Translations under genes and position numbers: made by a program | Assembly: GCA_965248135.1 (NCBI GenBank) | Contig: CBDFIN010000011.1 | Span: forward strand, 248,001-312,000 | DNA length: 64,000 nt | Direction: 5' to 3' | Source of the DNA: SZUA-100 sp965248135 | Lineage (GTDB): Bacteria > Pseudomonadota > Alphaproteobacteria > Rhizobiales > Rhizobiaceae | The notes under the pieces: generated by a model | Database searches by the model: none | What the model saw: only the letters and a program-made list of their open reading frames with translations | Told to the model about the DNA's origin: nothing | In this document: in pieces, positions 1 through 9,151 of the stretch | Layout of the letters: each line of letters begins with the position of its first letter | Position numbering within the stretch: position 1 is the stretch's first letter

Positions 1-836
1 CAATCTTCCGGATAATTCGGGCCAAAGCACAGCAACGCCTCGTTTTCTTCAGCAACTTTGGCATTAAGCCGCACGGTAGCGCGCGGGGCATAGTGCGATA
101 CCATCATCCCCGGCGCCTCAATGGCGGCTGAAGTGTCAGTCTTTTTCAACCTGGCACCGATATGCTTTTCCAGTTCCGACGCTGTTACGCCGCCCGATCT
201 AAGCAGTGTGCCTGTATCACCAATAATCCTGACAATCGTTGATTCAACCCCGACCCGGCAGGGGCCGCCATCAATCACCAGATCGATTTTGCCATCCAGA
301 TCGTCGATCACATGCTCGGCAGTGGTCGGGCTTATCCGCCCGGAAATATTTGCGCTTGGTGCAGCGAGCGGGCGCTCTAGCCGGGCAGCAATTTCACCGA
401 CAATGCCACTCGGGCATCGAAGCGCGATGGTGTCGAGCCCGGCGGTCACCTTGTTGTCGATACCGCTTTCAGGCCGCATTGGTACGACCAGGGTCAGCGG
501 TCCGGGCCAAAACCGGTCGGCAAGCTTGTTGGCAAGCGGCGAAAACAAGCCGTATTTCTGCGCCATGGCTAGACCGCTGACATGGCAAATCAACGGATTA
601 TTTCGGGGCCGGCCTTTGGTTGCAAAAATGCGCTCCACGGCTTTTCTACAGGTGGCATCAGCCGCAAGACCATAGACGGTTTCGGTCGGCAGTGCCGCCA
701 ATTCACCGTTTTTCAACACCGCGACAGCATGGGCTATCGCCTTTTCAGGGTCAACAATTGCATCAATGAGTTTCGCTATCATTGGAATTCGGGCCGTCTT
801 GCAGTTGAGCGATGATAAGGTGCTGCCGGTTTTCAT
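1..836 (-). CDS. sua5: Sua5/YrdC/YwlC-type L-threonylcarbamoyladenylate synthase (3' end outside window)
   Basis: The enzyme makes threonylcarbamoyl-AMP from threonine, bicarbonate and ATP for the t6A37 modification of ANN-decoding tRNAs in the cytoplasm. Read on the minus strand, the protein shows the YrdC core (LPTETVYGLAADA, the KGRPRNNPLI loop, LAAPSANISG) and then the start of a Sua5-type C-terminal domain (APGMMVSHYAPRA), so it is the long Sua5 form rather than the short TsaC form. About 278 residues are present and the C-terminus runs off the window. The start at 836 gives a leader of 18 residues before a second Met at 782; either could be used. It diverges from deoB. Confidence 0.93.
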   Translation of the reverse strand, partial: MKTGSTLSSLNCKTARIPMIAKLIDAIVDPEKAIAHAVAVLKNGELAALPTETVYGLAADATCRKAVERIFATKGRPRNNPLICHVSGLAMAQKYGLFSPLANKLADRFWPGPLTLVVPMRPESGIDNKVTAGLDTIALRCPSGIVGEIAARLERPLAAPSANISGRISPTTAEHVIDDLDGKIDLVIDGGPCRVGVESTIVRIIGDTGTLLRSGGVTASELEKHIGARLKKTDTSAAIEAPGMMVSHYAPRATVRLNAKVAEENEALLCFGPNYPED

Positions 837-906
837 GGTGATTTAGGAGAAATCCACCTGACAGTCCACCGCCTGAACTTCAAATGAGTGTCACTTTGAT
901 TTGGGT

Positions 907-921
907 ATCGTAGAATACGAT
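907..921. promoter_or_regulatory. 15-bp inverted repeat upstream of deoB
   Basis: Two 6-base arms (ATCGTA / TACGAT) flank a 3-base centre in the roughly 260-bp gap between sua5 and deoB. The position, about 180 bases before the deoB start, would suit an operator for a nucleoside-salvage regulator, but no regulator gene is nearby and no known consensus was matched. The rest of the gap shows nothing else recognisable. Confidence 0.25.
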
Positions 922-1097
922 GCGCTAAAAATCCTGGAGCAACAACTCATAAAACCTTGCGCGGGATGTTGGTGCTATCAATGTACCAATGCCGTCATAA
1001 TTCCAACTTCATCGATTTATGTGCAGGCACCTTCCAAGCCCGTATCTTTTTCAATAAGGTGTTAGCACGTGAACATTTTACCAAGTCGGAGAAGCCA

Positions 1098-2318
1098 ATG
1101 GTGCGCGCATTCCTGTTTGTCCTTGATTCCGTTGGTATAGGCGGTGCGCCTGACGCGGCCGACTATGGCGACGAAGGGTCGAACACCATCGGCCACATTG
1201 CCAAAAAATGCGCTGCGGGCGAAGGTGATGGCGATGGTGTGAGAAGTGGTCCGCTGCGCCTGCCTAATCTGGAACGGTTGGGCCTTGGCTACGCGGCCAA
1301 GGGCGCTTGCGGCCAATTGCCGGCCGGATTTAGCTATGATGGTGCTGCGAATGGCCTTTGGGCCCATGCCAGCGAAAAATCAAAGGGCAAGGACACGCCT
1401 TCCGGTCATTGGGAGATTGCCGGCGTACCGGTAATGTTCGACTGGGGGTATTTTCCGAAGACAGTACCGTGTTTTCCAAAAGAGCTCACCGATGTGATAA
1501 TTGCGGAAGCGGAATTGCCGGGAGTGCTCGGCAATCGCCACGCCTCGGGCACCGAGATTATCGCCGAATTGGGTATTGAACACATCAAGTCTGGCAAGCC
1601 GATCTGTTATACCTCGGCCGATTCGGTTTTTCAGATCGCGGCCCACGAGGAATATTTCGGCCTGAAGCGGCTGTATCGTTTATGCGAAATTGCCCGTGAA
1701 TTGGTCGACCCGTACAATATTGGCCGGGTGATTGCGCGCCCCTTCATCGGCAAGACCAGCGATACATTCGAGCGCACCGGCAATCGGAGGGATCTGTCGG
1801 TGCCACCGCCTTCGCCCACCCTTCTGGACCGGGTTGAAGATGATGGCGGTGAAGTGTTCGCCATCGGCAAGATTGCCGATATCTATGCCCATCAAGGCGT
1901 CACAGATATCCGCAAGGCAAACGGCAATGAGGCGCTTTTTGATACTACCTTGCGCACCATGGATGACGCCGCCAACGGTGATCTGGTGTTCACCAATTTT
2001 GTCGATTTCGACCAGCTATATGGTCACCGCCGCAACGTTGCGGGCTATGCTGCAGCACTTGAACATTTCGACCGCCGGCTGCCGGAGATCGAAGAAAAGC
2101 TGAGACCGGGCGATGTGGCGATAATCACCGCTGATCATGGTTGTGATCCGACCTGGAAGGGCAATGATCACACCAGGGAGCAGGTGCCGGTGTTGGCTTT
2201 CGGTCCTGAAATAAAAGGCGGCAAGATCGGAGCACTCGACACGTTTGCCGATATTGGCGAGAGTATTGCAGCCCATCTGGGGCTTACACCGGGCACAGCG
2301 GGGAAGAGTTTTCTTTGA
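1098..2318 (+). CDS. deoB: Phosphopentomutase
   Basis: DeoB interconverts (deoxy)ribose-1-phosphate and (deoxy)ribose-5-phosphate, linking nucleoside phosphorolysis to central metabolism in the cytoplasm. At 406 residues it has the usual length. Alkaline-phosphatase-superfamily metal motifs are visible: FVLDSVGIGGAPDA near the N-terminus, SNTIGHIAKK, KGKDTPSGHWE, and the C-terminal TADHGCDPTWKGNDHTRE. The frame stays open to 957, but the conserved N-terminus begins at the ATG at 1098, which has GGAG about 8 bases upstream. It is followed by add 31 bases later and upp, so the three probably form a salvage operon. Confidence 0.96.
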   Translation: MVRAFLFVLDSVGIGGAPDAADYGDEGSNTIGHIAKKCAAGEGDGDGVRSGPLRLPNLERLGLGYAAKGACGQLPAGFSYDGAANGLWAHASEKSKGKDTPSGHWEIAGVPVMFDWGYFPKTVPCFPKELTDVIIAEAELPGVLGNRHASGTEIIAELGIEHIKSGKPICYTSADSVFQIAAHEEYFGLKRLYRLCEIARELVDPYNIGRVIARPFIGKTSDTFERTGNRRDLSVPPPSPTLLDRVEDDGGEVFAIGKIADIYAHQGVTDIRKANGNEALFDTTLRTMDDAANGDLVFTNFVDFDQLYGHRRNVAGYAAALEHFDRRLPEIEEKLRPGDVAIITADHGCDPTWKGNDHTREQVPVLAFGPEIKGGKIGALDTFADIGESIAAHLGLTPGTAGKSFL

Positions 2319-2349
2319 TCGCGTGAATTGAGTTGAAGGGGAGACAAAC

Positions 2350-3324
2350 TTGGTTCTGAAAGCTGAATTGCATTGCCACATTGAAGGTGCAGCCCACCCC
2401 GAACTGGTGCAACGGCTGGCGCGCAAGCATGGCCTCGATGTATCATCGGTCATCGACCGCCATCATCGCTATATCTGGCACGACTTTACCAGCTTCGTTC
2501 ATGCCTACGATACCGCATCAACGGTGTTTCGCACACCTGAAGACTACCGGCTGCTTGCCTATGATCACTTTTCAAGATTGGCTGCGCAAGATTGTATCTA
2601 TGGTGAGGTATTCGCCTCGCCCAATCACGGCGCAAATCTTGGGCTGAGTTACAATGAAATGATCGGGGCTATAGCTGCCGGACTTGGCGATGCCCGTCGC
2701 GAGACCGGTGTCGAGGGGCGAATTATTGTCGTCGGCATTCGCCATTATGGCCCGCAAGCGGTCGAAGCTGTTGCCCAGCAAGTGGCGGCAAACCCGCATG
2801 AAATGGTTACCGGTTTTGGTCTTGCGGGTGATGAACGCAATTTTGAGGTCGAAGATTTCGCCAATGCTTTTGCCATGGCCGCCGACGCCGGCATGTCGCT
2901 CACCGCCCATGCGGGGGAATTGGCAGGGGCAGAAAGCGTTCGCGATGCGATTGATCATCTTGGTGTTACCCGCATCGGCCACGGGGTCCGGGCAATTGAA
3001 GATCCGATACTGGTGAGCCGCCTGGTTGAAGAAGCAATCGTGCTTGAGGTCTGTCCCTCGTCCAATGTGTGTATGGGGGTCTGCGCTGATTTTAAGGAGC
3101 ATCCCTTCACATCGCTGCTCGAACAAGGTGTGGCGCTGACCCTTGCTTCCGATGATCCGCCTTATTTTCACACGTCAATAGGCGAAGAGTATCAAGTGGC
3201 GGCGGACCATTTTCATCTCAATGTCGTGCAATTGAAGGATATAACCCGCACCGCGCTGGAGGCGGCCTTTGTCGACGAGCAAACACGTCGAAACCTGTTA
3301 ACTCGTCTGGACAATCAGGTCTAA
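2350..3324 (+). CDS. add: Adenosine deaminase family protein
   Basis: A zinc-dependent amidohydrolase expected to convert (deoxy)adenosine to (deoxy)inosine. Family motifs in order are LHCHIEGA (metal-binding HxH), HAGE in the middle, RIGHGVRA, CPSSNVCMGV and SDDPPYFHTS with the catalytic and metal-binding Asp pair. It has 324 residues, normal for the family. The start is a TTG at 2350 preceded by a strong GGGGAG. Position between deoB and upp supports nucleoside salvage. An adenine rather than adenosine deaminase activity cannot be excluded, because the two subfamilies share these motifs. Confidence 0.9.
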   Translation: MVLKAELHCHIEGAAHPELVQRLARKHGLDVSSVIDRHHRYIWHDFTSFVHAYDTASTVFRTPEDYRLLAYDHFSRLAAQDCIYGEVFASPNHGANLGLSYNEMIGAIAAGLGDARRETGVEGRIIVVGIRHYGPQAVEAVAQQVAANPHEMVTGFGLAGDERNFEVEDFANAFAMAADAGMSLTAHAGELAGAESVRDAIDHLGVTRIGHGVRAIEDPILVSRLVEEAIVLEVCPSSNVCMGVCADFKEHPFTSLLEQGVALTLASDDPPYFHTSIGEEYQVAADHFHLNVVQLKDITRTALEAAFVDEQTRRNLLTRLDNQV

Positions 3325-3395
3325 TGGGGATTTGCGACTTTCCATTGCCTGTCAAGGCGCGATAGACTTAAGAGAAAATCAGACAGGGAAAACTC

Positions 3396-4025
3396 ATGCA
3401 AGGCGTTACAGTTGTTGATCACCCGCTTGTCCAGCACAAGCTCACAATAATGCGAAAATCAGACACCTCTACCGGTTCTTTTCGAACCCTCTTGCGCGAG
3501 ATTTCCTTGCTGCTTTGTTATGAGGTTACGCGCGATCTGAAACTTACCACAAAACCTATCCAAACGCCGATGGGACCGATGGATGCGCCGACGCTGGAAG
3601 GTAAGAAGCTGGTGTTTGCTTCGATCCTGCGGGCGGGCAACGGCCTGCTTGAGGGCATGCTCGATCTGGTGCCATCGGCGCGGGTTGCCCATGTCGGCCT
3701 ATATCGCGACCACAAAACACTTGAGGCGATTGAGTATTATTACAAAGCGCCGACCGATCTTAAGGACCGGCTGGTGATTGCGGTCGATCCAATGCTGGCA
3801 ACCTCTAACTCGGCCACGGCGGCAATTGAAAAATTGAAGAATAGCGGCGCCAGGAATATTCGCTTTCTATGCCTCTTGGCAGCACCAGAAGGCATTCGTA
3901 ATTTCCAGGAGCGGCTTCCCGATGTGCCGATCTATACCGCCGCCATCGATGATCATCTGAACGAAAATGGCTATATTGTCCCCGGTCTTGGCGATGCGGG
4001 CGACCGTATGTATGGAACCAAGTGA
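3396..4025 (+). CDS. upp: Uracil phosphoribosyltransferase
   Basis: Upp salvages uracil with PRPP to form UMP. The protein has 209 residues, the canonical length. It shows the ILRAGNGLLEGM motif, the VGLYRDHKTLE segment, the PRPP-binding loop around VDPMLATSNSAT and the C-terminal uracil-binding region ending PGLGDAGDRMYGTK. It lies 71 bases after add in the same orientation, completing a deoB-add-upp set. No pyrimidine-sensing attenuator was recognised in the gap before it. Confidence 0.97.
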   Translation: MQGVTVVDHPLVQHKLTIMRKSDTSTGSFRTLLREISLLLCYEVTRDLKLTTKPIQTPMGPMDAPTLEGKKLVFASILRAGNGLLEGMLDLVPSARVAHVGLYRDHKTLEAIEYYYKAPTDLKDRLVIAVDPMLATSNSATAAIEKLKNSGARNIRFLCLLAAPEGIRNFQERLPDVPIYTAAIDDHLNENGYIVPGLGDAGDRMYGTK

Positions 4026-4172
4026 CAATTATGACGGCATTTAGATACGGTTAATACCGGTCATTGCGCCATGGCCATCGGTTTAACGCCGCGTAAACCT
4101 GAAAAAACTATACTGCCAACAAATGCAACCGGAACGTTGGGTGTTTTCGGTGAAGTTTGGGTCGGGTGAACC

Positions 4173-4718
4173 ATGTGGCGTTATATATTTCTTGCAGTCT
4201 CGCTGATGGGCTTTGGCCTGAGCGGGCCGGATATGATTCAAAAGGTGCTTGAATTCCGCCAGTCGCAAAAGACGGAAAATGTTGCACACAGCCAGCAAAT
4301 TTCGAACGGTGCCGTTACTAAAAAATCATCTTACAACCCTCTTGCCGGGCGCACGGTGCGGGCCAAAATGGGCCGCAGGGGCCACTTTGTTTTCAACACC
4401 CGCATGAACGATGTGCCGGTCAGGGTATTGGTTGATACCGGTGCCAGCAGTGTCGCCATGAACCGGACAACGGCTCGTAGACTTGGCATTCAGCTTTCAA
4501 ACGCCGACTTCAAATACAAAAGCAGCACGGCAAACGGTATTGCCAGATATGCTGCTGCAACAATCGATGAAATCAGGATCGGGCGCGTAATTGTCAATGA
4601 TGTGCGAGCCGCGGTGTTAAAGGATTCCTCTTTGAGCGAGACGCTGCTCGGCATGACCTTTTTGAAAAAATTGCGAAAATTTGAAGTTAGGGGCGATACC
4701 TTGGTTCTTACACAATAA
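4173..4718 (+). CDS. Retropepsin-like aspartic protease, membrane-anchored (TIGR02281-type)
   Basis: A 181-residue protein with an N-terminal hydrophobic segment (residues about 3-16) that probably anchors it in the inner membrane facing the periplasm. The aspartic protease signature VLVDTGASSVAM is at residues 86-97, with D88 as the predicted catalytic Asp of a homodimeric retropepsin fold. A later LLGMTFLKKL matches the flap and C-terminal part of the family. This clan AA family is widespread in Alphaproteobacteria and its substrates are largely unknown. The flanking gaps of about 150 bases show no other gene. Confidence 0.8.
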   Translation: MWRYIFLAVSLMGFGLSGPDMIQKVLEFRQSQKTENVAHSQQISNGAVTKKSSYNPLAGRTVRAKMGRRGHFVFNTRMNDVPVRVLVDTGASSVAMNRTTARRLGIQLSNADFKYKSSTANGIARYAAATIDEIRIGRVIVNDVRAAVLKDSSLSETLLGMTFLKKLRKFEVRGDTLVLTQ

Positions 4719-4868
4719 TAAAATAATTCATTCCAAATTGTAACTCTGGTGACGATTGGGAACAAGATCTCACGGTAAGAATAAATCTTGAAAAACAGTT
4801 TGTTGAACGATAAATTCAGAACATCGTCGACGATATATAGAATATAACGCGAATTGGAAATAGACGCC

Positions 4869-6389
4869 ATGTTCCCTCCTCCTAAAGCTAATATCGCACC
4901 AAACTCCCAGGATTTTGAGATCACGCCACTAGTCAAACCCGCGGGTTTTCGCGAATATGATGCCCGCTGGTGGTTCGGCCGGCCGGATGCAGACAAGCAA
5001 CCGGAGCTGAACCTGATGGGCGTACAAGCACTTGGTATGGGGCTTGGCACCTTGATCCGCGAATTGGGCGCTGGACCCAAAATTGTCGTGGGCCACGACT
5101 ACCGTTCCTACTCGATGGCAATCAAGAATTCGCTGATTTGCGGACTTTTGGCAGCTGGTGCCGACGTTAAGGATATCGGTCTGGCGCTCTCGCCCACGGC
5201 CTATTTTGCCCAGTTTGCCCTCGATGTGCCGTCGGTTGCAATGGTTACAGCTTCACACAATGACAATGGCTGGACCGGGGTCAAGATGGGTTGTGAGCGA
5301 CCGCTTACCTTCGGACCGGAAAAGATGGCCCGATTGAAAGAAATCGTTCTTGCCGGTGACTACAAACTCATTGGCGGCGGGCGTTACGAGTTCGTTGAAA
5401 ATTTTGCCGCGCGCTATATCGATGATCTGGCAAACCGCAAACCGTTTCAACGCAAGATGCGGGTCATCGCCGCCTGCGGCAATGGCACGGCAGGCGCATT
5501 TGCACCGCCGGTGCTGGAACGGCTGGGTCTTGACGTAGTACCGCTCCACACCGGGCTTGATCACAGTTTCCCCAACCACAATCCCAATCCGGAAGACATG
5601 GTGATGCTGCACGCCATGCGTGATGCGGTGCTGGAGCACGACGCCGATGTGGCGCTTGGTTTTGACGGTGATGGTGACCGTTGCGGCATTGTCGATAATG
5701 AGGGTGAGGAAATTTTTGCCGACAAGGTCGGGGTTATGCTGGCGCGGGACATATCGGCGCAATATCCAGATTGCACCTTTGTTGTTGACGTGAAATCCAC
5801 CGGCCTTTACCTCACCGATCCGGTGCTTAAGGCGCAAGGTGCTAAAACCGACTACTGGAAAACCGGTCATTCCTATATCAAGCGCCGGGTTAATGAACTC
5901 GATGCGCGTGCCGGTTTCGAAAAGTCCGGTCATTTTTTCTTCAATGCGCCGATTGGTCGGGGCTATGATGATGGCATTGTTACTGCAATCGCCGTTTGCG
6001 ATATGCTTGATCGCAATCGGGACAAGACCATGGCCGACCTACGCCGCGCCTTGCCGATGACCTATGGTTCGCCCACCATGTCGCCAACTTGCGCCGATGA
6101 AATTAAATATGACGTTGCCGATCGGGTGATCGCGCGGTTTAAGGCGATGCATCAGGCGGGCGAGAAGGTCGCCGGTCACCGCATTGCCGAGTGCATTACT
6201 GTCAATGGTGTGCGTGTGGTTGCCGATGACGGAACCTGGGGCCTGATCCGCGCTTCCTCTAACACACCGCAACTGGTGGTGGTGGTTGAAAGCCCGGTAT
6301 CGGAACAACGCAAGATCGACATGTTTCATGCCATGGACGCTATCCTGCGTGAAAACCCGGAAGTGGGTGAGTATAACCAGACCCTTTAA
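4869..6389 (+). CDS. Phosphoglucomutase/phosphomannomutase
   Basis: An alpha-D-phosphohexomutase of 506 residues, expected to interconvert hexose-6- and hexose-1-phosphates for surface polysaccharide and nucleotide-sugar synthesis. The four-domain family motifs are present in order: the phosphoserine loop VTASHNDNGWTG, the magnesium loop GFDGDGDRCGIVD, the sugar-binding EKSGHFFF, and the phosphate-binding SSNTPQLVVVVES near the C-terminus. I use the ATG at 4869; an in-frame TTG at 4854 would add five residues. Its stop codon overlaps the stop of the convergent deoA frame. Confidence 0.93.
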   Translation: MFPPPKANIAPNSQDFEITPLVKPAGFREYDARWWFGRPDADKQPELNLMGVQALGMGLGTLIRELGAGPKIVVGHDYRSYSMAIKNSLICGLLAAGADVKDIGLALSPTAYFAQFALDVPSVAMVTASHNDNGWTGVKMGCERPLTFGPEKMARLKEIVLAGDYKLIGGGRYEFVENFAARYIDDLANRKPFQRKMRVIAACGNGTAGAFAPPVLERLGLDVVPLHTGLDHSFPNHNPNPEDMVMLHAMRDAVLEHDADVALGFDGDGDRCGIVDNEGEEIFADKVGVMLARDISAQYPDCTFVVDVKSTGLYLTDPVLKAQGAKTDYWKTGHSYIKRRVNELDARAGFEKSGHFFFNAPIGRGYDDGIVTAIAVCDMLDRNRDKTMADLRRALPMTYGSPTMSPTCADEIKYDVADRVIARFKAMHQAGEKVAGHRIAECITVNGVRVVADDGTWGLIRASSNTPQLVVVVESPVSEQRKIDMFHAMDAILRENPEVGEYNQTL

Positions 6390-7830
6390 CCAATCCGCTC
6401 AATGATCACAGGATTGTCGGGCACGTCACCAGCAAGGCCGATGTTGTAGGCCCGTTGCACCATCTCACCAGCAGTTTCAGCCTCCTTGGCGGTTGCTGCA
6501 TGCACCATTGCCAAAGGTTGATCGGCGCTCACGTGATCGCCGATACCGGCGAGATCGTTTAAGCCGGTCGAGTGATCAATTGCGTCCTGCGGCCGGGTGC
6601 GCCCACCGCCCAACGCCACTTCCAACAAAGGATGGCTTGATGGAGATGTCGCAAACGATTTGCCGTGTGTCGATATTCGCGTGTGCCGGTCAGCTGCCCT
6701 TTGAAAACAACTTCCGTAAATGTTTCAATAACAGCTCGTTTGCCAATTTTTTGACCAGCAGAACTCAACACAACCTTCCCAAGTTCATCTATGCCTTCGC
6801 CCTTTGCATAAACCGGTTGAATGACAGTTGCCGAAGGCAGATATTTGTGATGATTTTCAATAAAATCCACCGGTCCACCAAGTCCTGCGACCATGCGGCC
6901 AAAAATTTCTCCAGCCGCACCCGACTGAAAAGCTTGGCGCATGCATTCGCGACCTTTCTCGTCGCTGTCCGCCAGGCCGCCGGACACAAGCATTTCCCCG
7001 CCCAGCGCAACCGTCACATCCCACAACCTTCCATCGACATGTTCACCGGTTAAGAATTGCACCACATTGCGCATTTCCACCGCATTGCCGGCAGCACTAG
7101 CCAATGGCTCATTCATATCGGTAATCAGAGCGGTGGTTTTCAATCCCGCCCCATTGGCGACACCAACAAGACTGTTCGCCAATTCGCGGGCTTCGTCGAT
7201 TGAACCCATAAAAGCGCCACTGCCACATTTTACATCAAGCACCAGCCCGGTAAGGCCTGCGGCCAGTTTTTTCGACAGGATAGAGCCGGTGATCAACGGC
7301 ACCGATTCCACCGTCGCGGTAACATCGCGAATGGCATAGAAGCGCTTGTCGGCAGGGGCCAGATCACCGGTCTGGCCGATAATGGCGCAACCGACTTCAT
7401 TCACCACCTTGCGGAATAGCGCGTTATCCGGCCCGGTTTGGTATCCGGGGATGGAATCGAACTTGTCCAGTGTGCCGCCGGTGTGGCCGAGCCCGCGACC
7501 GGAGATCATCGGCACGAACCCGCCGCAGGCGGCAATCGCCGGTGCCAGCATCAAGGAAACATTGTCGCCGACACCGCCGGTCGAGTGTTTGTCGAGCACC
7601 GGACCGGCAAGACCGGACCAATCGAGTACATCGCCAGAATCGCGCATCGCCACTGTCAGCGCCACGGCCTCGTGGCGGGTCATGCCGTTGAAGATCACCG
7701 CCATCGCCAGCGCTGCGATCTGTCCTTCCGAAACCGCGCCCGAAGTTATGCCGGCTACGAACTCGGCGATTTCACCTTCGCTGAGCTTTTCGCCATCTCT
7801 TTTCTTGCGAATAATTTCCTGTGGCAACAT
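6386..7830 (-). pseudogene. deoA: Thymidine phosphorylase, disrupted near the 3' end
   Basis: DeoA phosphorolyses thymidine to thymine and deoxyribose-1-phosphate. Residues 1-346 are a good DeoA: KHSTGGVGDNVSLMLAP, SGRGLGHTGGTLDK and DVKCGSGAFMG are intact, ending at VYAKGEG (6793). The C-terminal domain resumes in another frame at LEVALGGGRTRP (6625) and ends ERIG at 6386. The family needs about 12 residues between these points; here there are 167 bases, roughly 130 too many and not a multiple of three. In the third frame a fragment reading NIDTRQI resembles the family's DTRxIG motif. As read, the first frame ends in unrelated sequence at 6559. A real lesion or an assembly error are both possible. 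Confidence 0.8.
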
Positions 7831-7909
7831 TGTGTCGTTCCGTTTTGATAATTTGTCAACGAGCCACCAGGATGGTCGCTTATGACCAATTGATCAATAT
7901 AAAAGGAGA

Positions 7910-9070
7910 TTATGATGCGGTGGCAAACCGATCCGGCGAAAGCTGATGGGCGCTGACGCCACGTTCGGTGACCGTTTCGGGCACAGGTTTACCTAGAACA
8001 AGCGCTGCGGCCAATTGCGCCATTGCCGGCGCGGTCTGAATGCCGTAACCGCCCTGGCCGGCCAACCAGAAGAAGCCCGGCACAACGGGATCAAAACCCA
8101 CCACCGGCGTCTTGTCGGCTGCAAAGGTTCGCAAGCCCGCCCATTTGGATTCGAATTTACGGACTTCAAGGTTCAAGACGCGCTGAATCCGGTCGATAGC
8201 AATCGCCATATCGATCTCTTCCGGCTGCGCATCACACGGTTGCGATGGCGTTTCGTCGGCGGGCGAGCATAGCAGTTGGCCATTTTCGGGCTTGAAATAA
8301 TATTGCTCTTCAACATCGACCGTCATCGGCCAGTTTTCAACCTTGGCGGGTGGTGGAATATCCACCACACAAACCGTCCGACGCTTTGGTTGAAGACCCA
8401 ATGGTGAAACACCGGCAAGAGTGGCGAGGTGATCAGCCCAGGCGCCGCCGGCATTGACGATGATCGGTGCCTGCCATCGACCTGCAGCGGTGTCGACCGT
8501 CCACATGGCGTTGTCTCGGGCAAGCGTCTTTACTTCAGCATCGGCAAAAAGCTGGCCACCATTGGCTTTAAGCAAGCGCAAAAATCCCTGGTGAATGGCC
8601 GCCACATCCAGTATTTTTGAGCCACCGTCGCGAACGGCTGAGTGAATGACACCCGGCTTGATGAGCGAGACCAATCGCTCGTATTCAGCTCCTTTCACAA
8701 GGCTTGCACCAGCATTGTGTTTGACGGTTTCGTATAGGGCATCGACGTGGTCCTTTTGTTTTTCGGTGCCGACGAGGAAGGTATCAATATCCTGCCAAAG
8801 CGGTGTCTGGGCAAAACCATCCGGGGGGCACTCGAAAAAACTGCGGCTTGCCGAGGTCAGTGCCCGGATAACCGCATTGCCATATATTTCGGTATAGATG
8901 GCAGCCGAACGGCCGGTGGTGTGATATCCGGGCCGGTTTTCCATTTCCAACACGGTGACATTGCGATGTTCGCTCAACATCGCTGCCAATGATGCGCCGG
9001 CAATACCAGCACCGATAATCAATATATCGGTCTGGGTGGGTTGTAATTCAAATTGGTCGTGACTGGACAT
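7910..9070 (-). CDS. FAD-dependent oxidoreductase, DAO/glycine oxidase family
   Basis: A 386-residue flavoprotein with an N-terminal Rossmann dinucleotide motif (ILIIGAGIAGASLA, residues about 15-28), a GRSAAIYTEIYG segment typical of the D-amino-acid oxidase superfamily, and a C-terminal GYGIQTAPAM FAD-contact region. The substrate cannot be told from the sequence; amino or hydroxy acids are usual for the family. It lies downstream of hpaD on the same strand with an 81-base gap, so it may be cotranscribed with the homoprotocatechuate genes. A role in aromatic amine or amino-acid oxidation is only an inference. Confidence 0.85.
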   Translation of the reverse strand: MSSHDQFELQPTQTDILIIGAGIAGASLAAMLSEHRNVTVLEMENRPGYHTTGRSAAIYTEIYGNAVIRALTSASRSFFECPPDGFAQTPLWQDIDTFLVGTEKQKDHVDALYETVKHNAGASLVKGAEYERLVSLIKPGVIHSAVRDGGSKILDVAAIHQGFLRLLKANGGQLFADAEVKTLARDNAMWTVDTAAGRWQAPIIVNAGGAWADHLATLAGVSPLGLQPKRRTVCVVDIPPPAKVENWPMTVDVEEQYYFKPENGQLLCSPADETPSQPCDAQPEEIDMAIAIDRIQRVLNLEVRKFESKWAGLRTFAADKTPVVGFDPVVPGFFWLAGQGGYGIQTAPAMAQLAAALVLGKPVPETVTERGVSAHQLSPDRFATAS

Positions 9071-9151
9071 CGTGTTTACAGCTTTTTAAACAAATGCTTG
9101 CCTGCAAATCCTGCGGACAGCAATATCGGTCCTGAACAACAATAAACCAAC

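Noticed and set aside
957..1097. N-terminal extension of the deoB frame
   Set aside because: No family similarity before the Met at 1098, which has a good ribosome-binding site.
6493..7053. 186-residue plus-strand frame across the deoA lesion
   Set aside because: Antisense to conserved deoA motifs on the other strand; low-complexity shadow.
7891..7900. TTGATCAATA as a third FNR-type site near deoA
   Set aside because: The right half-site is missing; only half of the consensus matches.
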